Positions 25,326 to 36,900 of a DNA stretch of 64,000 nt are shown here, in pieces. The stretch is from contig OY987267.1 in the NCBI GenBank assembly GCA_963920665.1, forward strand, positions 4,216,001 to 4,280,000, read 5' to 3'. Positions within the stretch are counted from its first letter, which is position 1. Every line of letters begins with the position of its first letter. A program made the translations under genes and the position numbers. Source of the DNA: Straminergon stramineum (Eukaryota > Streptophyta > Bryopsida > Hypnales > Calliergonaceae). The notes beneath the pieces were generated by a model. That model was not told the DNA's origin, made no database searches, and saw only the letters and a program-made list of their open reading frames with translations.

Positions 25326-27190
25326 ATGGACTCCGATCAGGGCAAGCTCTTCATCGGAGGGATCTCGTGGGAGACCACGGAGGAGAAGCTGCGAGATTAT
25401 TTCAAGTCGTACGGGGAGGTCGCGGAGACGGTTATTATGAAGGACCGCGCCACGGGACGCGCGCGCGGCTTCGGCTTTGTCATCTTCGCGGACCCCAGCG
25501 TGGCGGATCGCGTGGCAGGCGAGAAGCATACCATCGACGGAAGAACGGTGAGTAATGTTCTTGGGACCCCGTAACGTAGGTCGTAGGCTTTTCGCTGGTG
25601 TGGGTGAGGACTGCGTGTGTCGCTGTAGAGCGGAACAGGGACAGCAGAGAGGCCAGCGACGAACTAGGTGAGGGTGAGGGTGAGAGAACGAGGGATGCAT
25701 GCTGCGATGAGCGCGAGAAGTTACTGGTGGAGTGAGTCCGTGCGTGTGGTGTGGTGTTGGTGCATGAGGATGTGTCAGTCGGTCGGTGTCTGGAGCCCGC
25801 GGCAGTTATATAACTAGTGTAGCCTGTCTTGCTTAAATCTTTTTTCTCAATCTAGGTGGAAGCGAAAAAAGCTGTGCCGAGGGATGAGCAGCAGAATATG
25901 CCTAGGAGCAACAGCGGGGGTGGCCAAGGGCCAGCAACGTCTCAGACTAGGACAAAGAAGATATTTGTGGGGGGCTTAGCCTCGACCGTTACAGAGGATG
26001 ACTTCAAAAAGTATTTCGAGCAGTTTGGGTCTATTACAGATGTGGTTGTTATGTATGACCACAATACTCAAAGGCCTCGGGGCTTTGGCTTCATCACGTT
26101 TGATTCTGAGGATGCAGTTGAGAACGTGATCCAAAAGTCGTTCCACGAGCTCAACGACAAGATGGTGGAGGTCAAGAAGGCCATCCCGAAGGAGCTGAGT
26201 GCAGGGTCGGGTGGGCGGGCCACGGGAGGCTTCGGCGGAGGCGGAGGCGGGCGTGGAGGAGGCAACTACGGATCGGGGTACAGCCAGGGCGGGGGCTACG
26301 GCGGAGGGAGTCCCGGCGGGGGCAGTGGCTACGGCGGCCGCGGCGACAGTCGCTACGGCCCGAGCCCGGGCGGGCGCGGGGGGTACCTGGGCTACGGCGC
26401 GGCTGGGTACGGCGGTGCGGGCTTCGGGAGCAGCGGGGGTTACGGCGCAGGCATGAACGGCGGCTACGGGGGCAGCGCTTATGGCAGCAGCGTGGGCTAT
26501 GGCAACGCCGCGGGAGGGTACGGGAGTGCAGGCTACGGGAGCGCGCCGGGCGCGGGTGGTTACGGCAGCGCTGCAGGCTACGGCAGTGGGGGTGCAGGTA
26601 GTGCGGGGTATGGCAGCGCGCCCGGCGGGGGAAGGAGTGCGTGGGGAAGTGGAGGTGCTGGGTACGGTACCGGCGCGAGCTCCACGGGCTACGGGGGCAG
26701 CGGGAACTCGAGCATGACGGGGTACGGCAATGCGGCTTGGGGCACTACTGGGAGCGGCACTGGGGCTGCAGTGAGCTCGGGCTATGGGAGCGGGGGTTAC
26801 GGTTACGGAAGCAGCGACGCAGGGTACGGATCTTCGGGTGGGTATGGCGGACGGGGGAGTCAGTACGGATCGAGCGCGGGGGGATACGGGACGAGCGCGG
26901 CGGGGACGGGGAGCGGGAGCTACGGGGGAGGGTACGGGGATGCCTACTCGGGATACGCCGACAACACGTGGAGATCTTCGGGGACGGACTCGTATAATTC
27001 GGCGGCGACGGGATCGGTGGGAGGCGGGACGGGAGGGGGTTTCGGCGTGGGCGGAGGGGCGTCTGCGGACGGAGCGGTGAACGGGACGTCAGGCTATGGT
27101 GGGGGATATGGTGTGGCAGGCAGACAGACACAGCGAGGTCCTGATGCCAGATTCAGGCCCTACCCTGCCGCTGGTGACCGCACTGGCTAG
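25326..27190 (+). CDS. hnRNP-type RNA-binding protein, two RRMs plus glycine-rich tail
   Basis: Two exons (25326-25547 and 25856-27190) join in phase 0 across a GT-AG intron to give 518 residues. RRM1 (about 7-80) has RNP2 LFIGGI and RNP1 RGFGFVIF; RRM2 (about 109-185) has RNP2 IFVGGL and RNP1 RGFGFITF. Residues 190-518 are a low-complexity Gly/Tyr/Ser/Ala domain of GYG, GYGS and GSAGYGS motifs, coded by very GC-rich DNA. This is the architecture of plant hnRNP A/B-like proteins (RNP1/MUSASHI-like), which bind mRNA in nucleus and cytoplasm and whose tails support self-association. ATG 25326 was chosen because MDSDQGKLFIGG starts RRM1 as in relatives. The frame is open further upstream to 24849, but that part is compositionally 5'-UTR-like and begins within the microsatellite. 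Confidence 0.94.
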
Positions 27191-28492
27191 TCACTGCATT
27201 TGGTTGCGTACGAGGCTTAGAGGGCAGCAGATGTTGATAAGGTCCTTTGCTTATTTATGGAAACTACTATAGTTGTAGCTTTAGCTGGCAATGTGGAGTG
27301 TGTGGTCAGTCGTGCGTGTTTTGTTTGTGCTTGAGGGGTAGTGTGGAGTGTGGGGAGGCTGGAGTTGGAATGTGGTTGGGTGGTTAGCAGTCTTGGATAT
27401 GGTGCGTGTGTTTCTAGGTCTTGTTGGTGTGGAGAAGGGCAGAAAGGATAGCGGCTTACTGGTCAGAATCCGTGCTTGGTGTAAATAGATGGAGAGTTGT
27501 GGTGGGTACGGGGGGTAGTCATTCCTGGAGGGTTTTTAATATATAGAAAGTAAGAAGGGGGACTGATGGAAATAACGTGTCGGATGTGGTGGTAGATCTG
27601 TATACAGTAGTGCGGTTTAGGAAATGTGGGTTCCCAGTGGTAGCGTTGCATATATGAGGGACATGGTTATGGTCTGCGTGAACTATCCCGGGGTGATTTG
27701 ATAGATGTGGTTGTAGTTTTAAGTGTGTGGATAGGACTTTGATGATGGCATGGGCATTCATAGTCGGGGTGTGTGGGTGTTTGGGAAGCTTAGTTTGGGT
27801 CGGGTTCTGACGATTTGATGTGGTCGTGTGACACAGGTGGATCGACCTAGTTTTATGAAGTAAAAGAGGCAGGATTTTGACTACGTTGCCATGTTGCTGG
27901 AACGTCCGGAGGAAGTAGTCGCGGTTGGGAGGCAGCTGATTGGTCCGTTGGTGGCGGAGTGGCCTGCTGTTAGCTGTTAGTTTATGGTTTAGGACAATTC
28001 ATAGTAGATGACTGAGCCTAAAAATAGCTGCAGCATTTAATGTGATCTGTTTCTTTTTTTATTGTAGTTTTTTTAATCTGTAGAAGTTTCTCTTTTTTTT
28101 GAAGGGGTGGAGGGTTCTTCAGTTTCTGTAGAATTGGAATGTTGTCTGGTGCCACCTTATTCTTTGAGAAGTACGTTGTTTAGAAAAATTATGCAGGCTA
28201 CATGGTTACGAAGTGCATGATGATCAGAGTATGAGTAGATTCTAAACAGGTTTAGGGACCAGGTGGTACTATACTCTTTATTTATTTGAGAAGCATAATT
28301 TGTGGTGGAGGCCAATGTTGTGCAGTGTGTTGGTTTGATAGTGTTTGGAGTTTCTATTGTGAGTGGTCGCAGATTCTTTAGCTTTGCAGTTTCGCCACAC
28401 ATGTCTATGTAGGTGTTAAAGGAATCGTATTTCCGGAGATAATTGGAGAGGCCCTGAAGGACGTGGATGATTCTGAGTTGGCTGTATAATGC
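27191..28492 (+). other. hnRNP 3' region, G/T-rich on the plus strand
   Basis: Follows the hnRNP stop. Composition is intermediate and strongly strand-biased: plus-strand G and T dominate (repeated GTGTGG, TGTGGAG, GGTTGGG-like words) with few C. No gene found. Probably 3' UTR and unique flank, ending where the TTAA-type repeats begin at 28493. Confidence 0.45.
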
Positions 28493-29469
28493 TTAACCCC
28501 AAAATGGCCAATGCCCAAGGCTTAAGGACATTTTTGAGCTCCTTGGTCATTCTCCACGTGTAGCGAGGAAATTTTTGATTTGATACCCAAACGGTGAAAT
28601 CTTACGGACTTCTCATTTGAAACGTGGAAAAACTGTCACGGGATTTTGGAGTGCAATTATTTCCAATCACCAATCCGTACTTTAACCCCTCTAGGCCCAA
28701 GCAATTTCTGTACTTTTTCACAAGTTTAAACTTCGATTAACAATGTGCATTGTACATCAAGCTTGTTGCATATTGTCAATTACACTTTTCAGCTTCCCCC
28801 CTCAATATGAACATCATAATATGAAACTCATTAAGATATACTTCTTAGAATGTAGGAATTTGAAGTTATAACTTTGACCTATTGAACACTTGAGAGGTTC
28901 AAAAATGGCTCCTTGAGGGTTTGAGGGTTAAGTTCCTTGAAATTGTAAGACAGTCTCAATAGCAATTGACATGATATTGAGATTGTATTAAAATTTCAAG
29001 GAACTTAACCCTTAACCCCTCAAGGTCCAAGGAGCCATTTTTGAGCTTTTTACGTGTTCAATAGGTTGAAGTTATAACTTCAAATTCCTACATTCTAAGA
29101 AGTATATCTTAATGAGTTTCATATTATGATGTTCATATTGAAGGGGGAAGCTGAAAAGTGTAATTGACAATATGCAACAAGCCTGATGTACAATGCGCAT
29201 CGTCAATCGAAGTTTAAACTGTCTTGTGAAAAAGTACAAAAATTGCTTGGGCTTAGAGGGGTTAAAGGACGGATTGGTGATTGGAAATCATCACTTTTGG
29301 AACTATGTGACATCATCTACTCTAAAAAAAACAAAAATATTCATTGGATGTCAAACTATTGTAAAAGGTCTCTTCTTTCCACACAAAATTTCGAGGATAT
29401 TTTGTCCCACATAGAAAGATATTGTCACCCATTGGACACTGAACGTATATTTTTACATTTATGGGTTAA
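28493..29469. mobile_element. Composite of TTAA-family elements forming a ~320-bp-arm foldback
   Basis: Two copies of a roughly 250-bp unit lie head to head: TTAA-CCCCTCTAGGCCCAAGC ... GAGGGTTTGAGGG-TTAA (28683-28931) and its reverse complement (29004-29263), about 70 bp apart. Complementarity extends outward, since 28645-28684 pairs with 29257-29300. The outer right part (29257-29469) matches the 56316-56545 element, including GGACGGATTGGTGA and TGTGACATCAT(C/T)TACT blocks. So the pair is nested inside another member whose left end begins at TTAA 28493. Arms total about 320 bp with few mismatches. Confidence 0.7.
28645..29303. repeat. Large inverted repeat (foldback)
   Basis: Left arm 28645-28968 and right arm 28985-29303 are near reverse complements. 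Examples are CATATTGTCAATTACACTTT with AAAGTGTAATTGACAATATG, and ATGAAACTCATTAAGATATA with its complement. The loop contains ATTGACATGATATTGAG. Non-coding. Confidence 0.85.
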
Positions 29470-30440
29470 AGAAAGGATGTCAAAATACACTCCATAATCA
29501 TGATGACCATATTGCATTTGCTTGTGTAGAAAAGTGCAAAATACCACAATGAGATTATAATTAATACCATTATGGAAAAATATATTCAGGCGTATGAAAA
29601 ATTTGAATGAGAAATTGTATTTTCCAATGCTATAAGCCTTCACAAAGTCATCTATTGACTAGTAATTGGTTGTTGCAACAACAATGGTTATGTATAATTT
29701 ACCAAGGCTCTTATAAATTTTTGTTAATTTTTAAATTTTGAGCTTCATTTTGATGGTCTAGCATTTAAATTTGAGTTTCTTGTGCTTAATCTAAGTACTT
29801 GGGGATGTACTTTCAATGATAGTATTTTCAATTTTTAACTATAAACCATTAAAAAGCTAGAAATAGATTTGATAGGCATGTATGCTAGCATCATTGAAGA
29901 CGTTTTTTTAATAAAACACTCAACTACAAAAAGTAATTTGAATGATTTCTTTTAACCACTAAAGGACCATTGTATCCTTGGGGGACATTTTGGTGTTTGG
30001 GTAGGTTCCAATGAGTTGAATTTTTACTTGATTTTTTTTAACTTCTTGAGGACACACAATTCTAGAGGAGCTTCATGAATATATAATTTTTGTTTAAATT
30101 CGATGCTTGGTGAAGAAGTTATAGGTTGTTTTAGGCAAATTTTAATTGAAGTGGTAGGTCAAGCAACCAATATTTCATTGATTGAGGCCGAAGTAGATGT
30201 GCAAATTGCATTGGTTAGGACAAAAGATGGGATGGGCAGTGGTTGAAGGGTTAGGAAAAATTCCCTCACATGTCACAACCTCTAGGATTTAAAGTTCATG
30301 GCATGTATAAGAGCATCTACATAAAAGTGCGCAAAACTTTCATTACTTTAGATGTGATTTACAAAAATTGAACTTTCAATACCTTAAATACAATCTCACA
30401 TTGATACCAAAGCATTTTCGAGTTACTATGGATTTTACAT

Positions 30441-31040
30441 TGAGAAGAGAATCTCTTTATATCCATATGGGATGATAGGAGGTAGAACAATCCATGTGGG
30501 ATATGTAAATTATAATTAGAAGGAGCTCAATCTGTCATACTTAAGTCAAATTAAAGTAGGAATTGTGTTTCAAGTAGAATTTCATACCTTATGTAGGTAT
30601 AGTAGATTAGCTTATTACAAAACAATTTGAACTAAGAAAAGTTGGGAAATCAAAATAACTTTCATCTCCAAAAATTTGTTTGAGATTTAGAGCTTTCAAT
30701 CAAAAGATATTGACAAGTTTTAGAGAGGGGTTGGAAGGGACAAAATTTTAAACATTTTCAAACATCCTCTCTAAATTTTGTCCATAACTTTGGATTGGCT
30801 TATCAAAATCTCAAACAGACTTTTGAAGATGAAACTTATTTTGATTTCTCAACTTTTCTTAGTTCAAATTTTTGGAATAAGTTAATCTACTAAGCCTAAA
30901 TGAGGTCTACAATTCTACTTGAAACACAATTTCTACTTTTGATTTAAGTATGAGTAGTTGAGCTCCTACTAATTCCAATTAACATATTCCATATGAATTG
31001 TTCTATCTTCTATCACCCCACATGGATATAAAGAGCTTCC
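30441..31040. repeat. Large inverted repeat (foldback), ~290-bp arms
   Basis: Mirror-placed blocks around about 30745: CTCTTTATATCCATATGGGA / CATGGATATAAAGAG, GTAGAACAATCCATGTGGGA / CATATGAATTGTTCTATC, ATTGTGTTTCAAGTAGAATT / AATTCTACTTGAAACACAAT, TTTGAACTAAGAAAAGTTG / CAACTTTTCTTAGTTCAAAT, GGACAAAATTT / AAATTTTGTCC. Clearly diverged but continuous. Probably a foldback transposon or an inverted pair of one. Confidence 0.8.
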
Positions 31041-31234
31041 CTTGACTCTAGAAAACTCAAAAAAAATTGAGAGACACTTTGAAGTGGTGTTGGAAAATGT
31101 TGTTGAATCTATATTGACTTCCTTGGTCATAGAGAATAAAAATTGAATTCAATATATTATAGTTAATTTTCATTCAATGAATTAACAGACATTGCATACC
31201 CCCATTTGATGCAACTACCATAGGAATGCATAGC

Positions 31235-32127
31235 TTAACCTCTGAAGGACCAACATGCATTTTTGGGCTACATAGCAATTTTGGCCAAGTATGTGTGACT
31301 AGAGATTTCCATATTTTTGGCCCAAATTTAAGAGAAGGTAGGAACAAGGAATATTTTTCATATGCCCTAAATTTCATGACATTTGAAAATATGAGTCAAA
31401 AGTTATGGCCTAATATGTTACCTTTTTTTTTGAATGGGTAATCCAAGCAGACTAGAAAAAAGAACTTAAAAAAAAAGATTGAAATTGGTTTTCTAGATTT
31501 ATATATAAGTGGAAAGCTTTGAATCATTTGATTTGATTAATGAGTCAAAAGTTATGAGGACTTTTTGCTTGCGGCAATTATGGATTCTCTACTCTAAAAT
31601 AAACTATAAAGTCCTTTATCTTACTCAATTTTCAATATTTTTGGAAAAAAATTAAGTCATAGTATGTGGATTGCTTATTACAACATTGCAAGAATTGAGA
31701 TTGGCATTTTCCAATTCCATAATTAAATTCTTAACAATTTAGTGATGTGAATCATTCTCTACTTAATATTTTTTCCTATATGTTTTACATTCCAAATGCT
31801 TTGTAAATTTTCAAGCAACTGACCAACTTGTCTAGGAAAAAGAATCACCACTATTTTGGACATTTTTTCCATAGAAACGTGAGCTTGTGAGGTGCAGCTG
31901 CCCAGTTTTTTGCAGGACCAAAAAAATGATTTCCATGAATTTGAATGCTTATATCTTGCAATCCACATGGTGGAAATTTCTGAAATTTTTATCACATGTT
32001 CCTAAGGTAGAAAACTATAAGATCATCTAGTTACATGTGTCAAAAAAAGTTTTTGTTTAAAAAATTTGGTACTTGTAATTTTGGAGTATTTTTGGTGAAA
32101 ACACAATCATGGAACTTTAGAGGTTAA
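31235..32127. mobile_element. TTAA-family element, ~885 bp
   Basis: TTAA-CCTCTGAAGGACCAACATG at the left (31235-31238) and GGAACTTTAGAGG-TTAA at the right (32124-32127). It serves as the straightforward full-length reference for the inverted-arm copy at 18780-20495 and for partial matches at 42576-43383. Non-coding. Confidence 0.72.
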
Positions 32128-33250
32128 TATGTACCATGGTAGGAAGGTGGATGAAGGAGGTCTACTTTAAAGTTCTCAATGGAGAGGACAAACTGGGATG
32201 AGACTCATGATAGCTAGGAATGAAGGTGAAACCATTTTCCAAAGGTTGCCTAATACCTTTGCCTATATATTATTCACATAGTCCTTCCAGAGGTAGAGGA
32301 TTTTTTTTTTCCAATATTTTTGGGATAAATTGTAAAGTATTAGTACATCTTTCAATTCATTGTTCAAATTTTCAAGTTTCAAATTATGTGGTGGCAAATG
32401 TGTTCAAAAAGTTATGTTGTACATTGTTAACTTTTAGACATTATTGCATAGCAAGATTTTTTTGAATATGCTCCACAACATTTTTTGGCTTGAAATTTTT
32501 GGAAGACATGACTAGCATCATTTTGAGTATGCTAGATTTTTAAATTCAAAATCCGTGGTGCAAAACTTTGCCACGATCAATGGTCAAAGGCATCTGAAAT
32601 TATAGAGCATAATGAAAAAAAAAAAAAATTCCTTCAAATTCTTATGTCTTTCAATGTGTATTCTCAAATGTCACAAATTTTTTATCAATTATTCTACAAG
32701 TCTACTACAAGATCCTATAGTAAGATTAAAAAAAAATTCTTGAAAATTTTGATGAATGTAATAATAGGGGCAATTTTGAGTGTTTTTCCACAAAAAAATG
32801 GCCTTGGTCCTTTGGTCCTTCAGAAGTTAACAATACTAGTGTACATAATTACTGTACTTGAAGCATTGAATATAGTTTCTACCATTCAAGTCTAACAAAT
32901 TTTTTTTCATAATACTTAATGTTCCATGTATTTTCAAATTCAATATGTACGCATCACTCAAGTATACTTATAACACTTATTTGATTTTAACATTTACATC
33001 ACTAGATTCTATTTGGGTTCATGAATGAAAATAAATTATAGGGACAAACCTTCTATTGAGGTCTATTTCATAGATATTTTATTCAAACCAATAATTTTTT
33101 TAATAACCACATGGCATATCATCTAGTGCAAGTCAAAAGGAGATTTGAGATTTCCTTAATATGCATTTTGTGAGCAAACTACAAATAAATAAACTACAAA
33201 TTCTCCAAGTGCTAAGAATCAGAAATCAACCCTAGTCTCTTGTGAACACA

Positions 33251-33935
33251 TGGTGTAGATTTATGGCAAGAATATCGAGGCCTTGGCATTAAGATGGGTC
33301 ACAATTAGGAGCAGCTACCGTAGCAGCTGTTCCATTGATGTTTCCCAGCGTTTACGTAACTGTGCGTAATTCCTAATAAGAACGACAAAACTTCGACATT
33401 CTGCAACTAAGAAATCAAACGTAGAGTCTGCAAAATTGAGGAAAGGAGGACAGTACCACTTCAGTGACAACTGATCCCCACCTACTTCACTAGGCGCCAG
33501 GAAGAGAGCAACGTGGATACTATTTGCAGGCTGGAAAGATACAGCCCTAATAAACTCTGCCTTCGTGGAATGCTAATGCATCCTCCTCATGGCTGCATCA
33601 CAAGGTCGAAGAGTACCCTACTTCGGCACCAACAATCGTTTCGTATAATTATCAGGCCGCTTTGAGCAGTTATTGATGAAGTGGGGTACCTAAACTCAAT
33701 ATTATCAGAGTCGGACGCTCCACGTGCCCAACTTGATCTCAGCTAATTATTCGGCAGCTACGTCCCCAAGAGGCCCTGTAAGTTGGGTATTCTTTGATAC
33801 CCATCTAGCTCGGCAGAGGGAAACCACGTACAAAATTAACAGCGCACACCGTTCGGCATGACTGTTGTGCAATGTGCACAACAGACTTTACTCAGAATGA
33901 CCCTCAGCTTGAATTTGCTTGTAGGAACAGCCGTC
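33251..33935 (-). other. Likely 3' UTR/flank of the dehydratase gene
   Basis: Balanced base composition like the gene next to it and unlike the repeat block at left. No coding frame. Transcription would run leftward from the stop codon at 33936-33938. Confidence 0.4.
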
Positions 33936-36900
33936 TCAAGCTCGCATTGGACTTACATCCATAGGATAACTGCCCAGTACCCTCAAGAAGGTCGCAAACT
34001 CCTGCATGACCAGAAAACCACACTACTACCGTCAATTCTCGGCAGAAAATATCGTCAACAATTACAGTCTTCATTCCGTCAGCGTTGAAATATCCCAAAC
34101 GGCTCACCACAGAAATAAACGAATACTACACATGCGTCGCAAACAGTAAAAAAGTGACATACTAGGGGAAATCCTGATTTCATAATCTCTTGACAAATCA
34201 GACTTTCTGCAATGTACTGCCTTTCAATGTACCTGTAAATGCCCCAAGGCATTTTGTGCCCGCACATCAGCCATTGAGGCCTCGAAATCCACATAGAAAA
34301 GATAATCAAAATATCTGCACATAAAACCCAACATCATCAGTGTCCAATTCAGATCATAATTTGCTTAAGAAGATAAGACCTGGACCTTAGAATAATCCGT
34401 GAAGATAAAGAACAGAAAATGATTATTCTTTGTCCTAACTCTAAAGTGAACATATATGTTACACTAAGAAACCATAAGTCTGTGAACGCACTTGGCAGTT
34501 CCATTGTTGCTATCATCCACCACACGCAGTGGCCTCTTTCTTTGAGGACGACTTTCAATCTGCCAATCCAATGAAGAAGTAAGAAATCTTTGAGCACCAC
34601 GACCTCAGTAACCAGAAATTTAAACAATGAGTGAATTCAAGAATCGAATGATACCTTTGTAAGATTTATTTCCCGCAGTGCAAAGACAGCAAGTGCCTTG
34701 AACAGAACTCCTGGTCCCTCTTCCAATGTGAACACAATACTGGTCTGCAGCAAGACAAGTCCCGAAGGCAAGAGATTGGAAACTTTTGTAAGCAACAATA
34801 TATTCCATGGCACAAGTTTAACTGCCAAAAGACATGAGCAATGTGGGAGGACTGAGTGTATACAATATAGAGTACACTAAGTAAAATTTAAGACCTACAA
34901 ATAGAGGAGAATGTACGCATGCCAAATCACTCCCATCTTTAAAAACACCGAGAAAATGAAGACAGTCGCTGATATACAATCTCTTCGTTCATGAACAACT
35001 CAAAAATAAGTCGCTATGGTTCGAATTCATCAGATTTGAGTACAATGATGGGGCTTCTCATAGATGGGCCTACCAAACACAATGTTGGGGACTCAATGTG
35101 GAAGGCAGAGGAGAACCTTGAATGGTCTGTCAATCCTTGGAATAATAGGCTCACGGGCAAGCATTAGAAACCTAGTAACATTATCGAGATCATCCTGCAG
35201 ATACCATCATCACAAGTAACTTAAGTAGAATAAATGCTAGCATACCTACACTTTGTGTCAGTGTACAAAATCAAACAAGAACGTTAATCTGAAATAGAAT
35301 TCAAGGACCGCTTCGAGAAGAAATACTTGAACGACATGCCCTAAAAATGCTTGTAATGCCTAAGGCTCAGGCTTGAAATTAAATAAACCAAATGGACTCA
35401 GTCATGAAGATGTTCATCATGCACAAAACCTGGTAAATCAGCTCAAGCCAAATATTATTTTCACAAAAGGAGACTTAGCTGCACCTACTGAACTCAGAAA
35501 AACGTTCAAAAGAATTATAAGTTGACATGAGATGGCATTTACCGTTAACAGACACTTCCTGACAAGAAAATTGATAAGCTATGCAATTCATCATTCATAG
35601 CAGCTAAACACTCAAACTTCGTATCGTGCTGAGAGATAATACCTGGATACCATCCATTAGGATCTCAAGCCCATATATTTCTGCAGCTCGTGCACTTGCA
35701 ACAGCTCCAGTGTCCCGGAGATTATGAGCAGCGATAAACTGCATAAAGCAATTCCAAATAAGATGAGTGATATAATCCATTTGAAAGTCCACATAATATC
35801 TGTTTCATAAGTACTCCCTCCGTCCCCAAAAGATCTTCCGGTTAGACAAAATCATCGGGATAAAAGCTGAAAATAACGTTATTTCAACCCGTTTCTAAGT
35901 ATTTCAAGGAAGTTGTTATCCATTCACTGAATCTTCAAGAACAAAAATGATCAACCGGAAGATCAATTTGCGACAAATATAGTAAGTGGAACCGGAAGAT
36001 CAATTTGCGACAAATATAGTAAGTGGAACCGGAAGATCATTTTGGGACGGAGGGAGTATCAGAAAACACAACTACAAACAAAATTAGGAGGCATTGCTGA
36101 TATAAGATGAAAACAGTCACTAAATTTGAGATCTGCAACCAATGTGAATGACCGTTCATAAAAAAAACCGCATGCACAGTCGGAAGTTGAAGAATTGCAA
36201 CGGAACAAACCTCAAACTTCAAAAAAATAATATTTAAAAAATCACTGAAATAAGTGATAAGGCCTGGTGTGTAGGTACCATAGCTACAAAGCCAATACAA
36301 TATAAAACTCGAAATAACGGTAGTATCGGCTTTTGATGTTTAATATCATTTGGTAAACGATGTCAAAGAGCAAACAGCAGGTGGTGTGCAGAATCTGGAT
36401 TACCTGTGCTGCTCCGGCAGTATCGTCTACAGCTTCTCGAGCCACCCCTAATTTGGATAATGTGTTCTCACACTGGGCTAGAGCCTAACAAAATGGAGAT
36501 TGTAGTTAGAATTTGCGAATATATAGCCAGCGACACACTCCAACACTCTGGGTTACATTCGTGACAAACAGACCCGCAACCCACACTTCCTTAGCATACA
36601 CCAGACATCAGACTACTGATGCACGGTAATTCTAAATCCTGTGCCAAAAGATAGGAAGTAATTTCCCGCAGTGGTTCTAAAACTAGTGCCTCGGAAAAAC
36701 TCACAGCAAAGTATCACAATGCTGATAGTGAAAAACTAACACAGAGAAGATTTCGTTATGGAAAGCACGAAGTACCTGGGGATGACTAACTACTCGCAGC
36801 AATTCCTCTTTTTTCACACCTGGCATTCCTAAGAGGCAGTGATGAACTGCAAGTTGAACTTCACCGACTATGTGAAGGCGGTGACGTAGCAGCAGGTCAT

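Larger units (their letters stand above)
29470..33250. other. Repeat block, no gene recognised
   Basis: Contains a 600-bp foldback (30441-31040), the 885-bp TTAA element (31235-32127) and, at 32810-32835, another degenerate right-end-like GGTCCTTCAGAAGTTAA. The remainder has only short frames. Confidence 0.6.

Noticed and set aside
24849..25574. 241-residue open frame running into RRM1 from far upstream
   Set aside because: Its first 159 codons begin in a microsatellite and have no RRM-family resemblance; the protein is better started at ATG 25326, and the last nine codons are intron.
26199..27080. Several plus-strand Ala/Arg/Gly-rich open frames within the hnRNP exon
   Set aside because: Alternative frames of the same GC-rich repetitive coding sequence.
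26745..27131. 128-residue minus-strand open frame, Pro/Arg/Ser-rich
   Set aside because: Antisense shadow of the GC-rich glycine repeats of the hnRNP tail.
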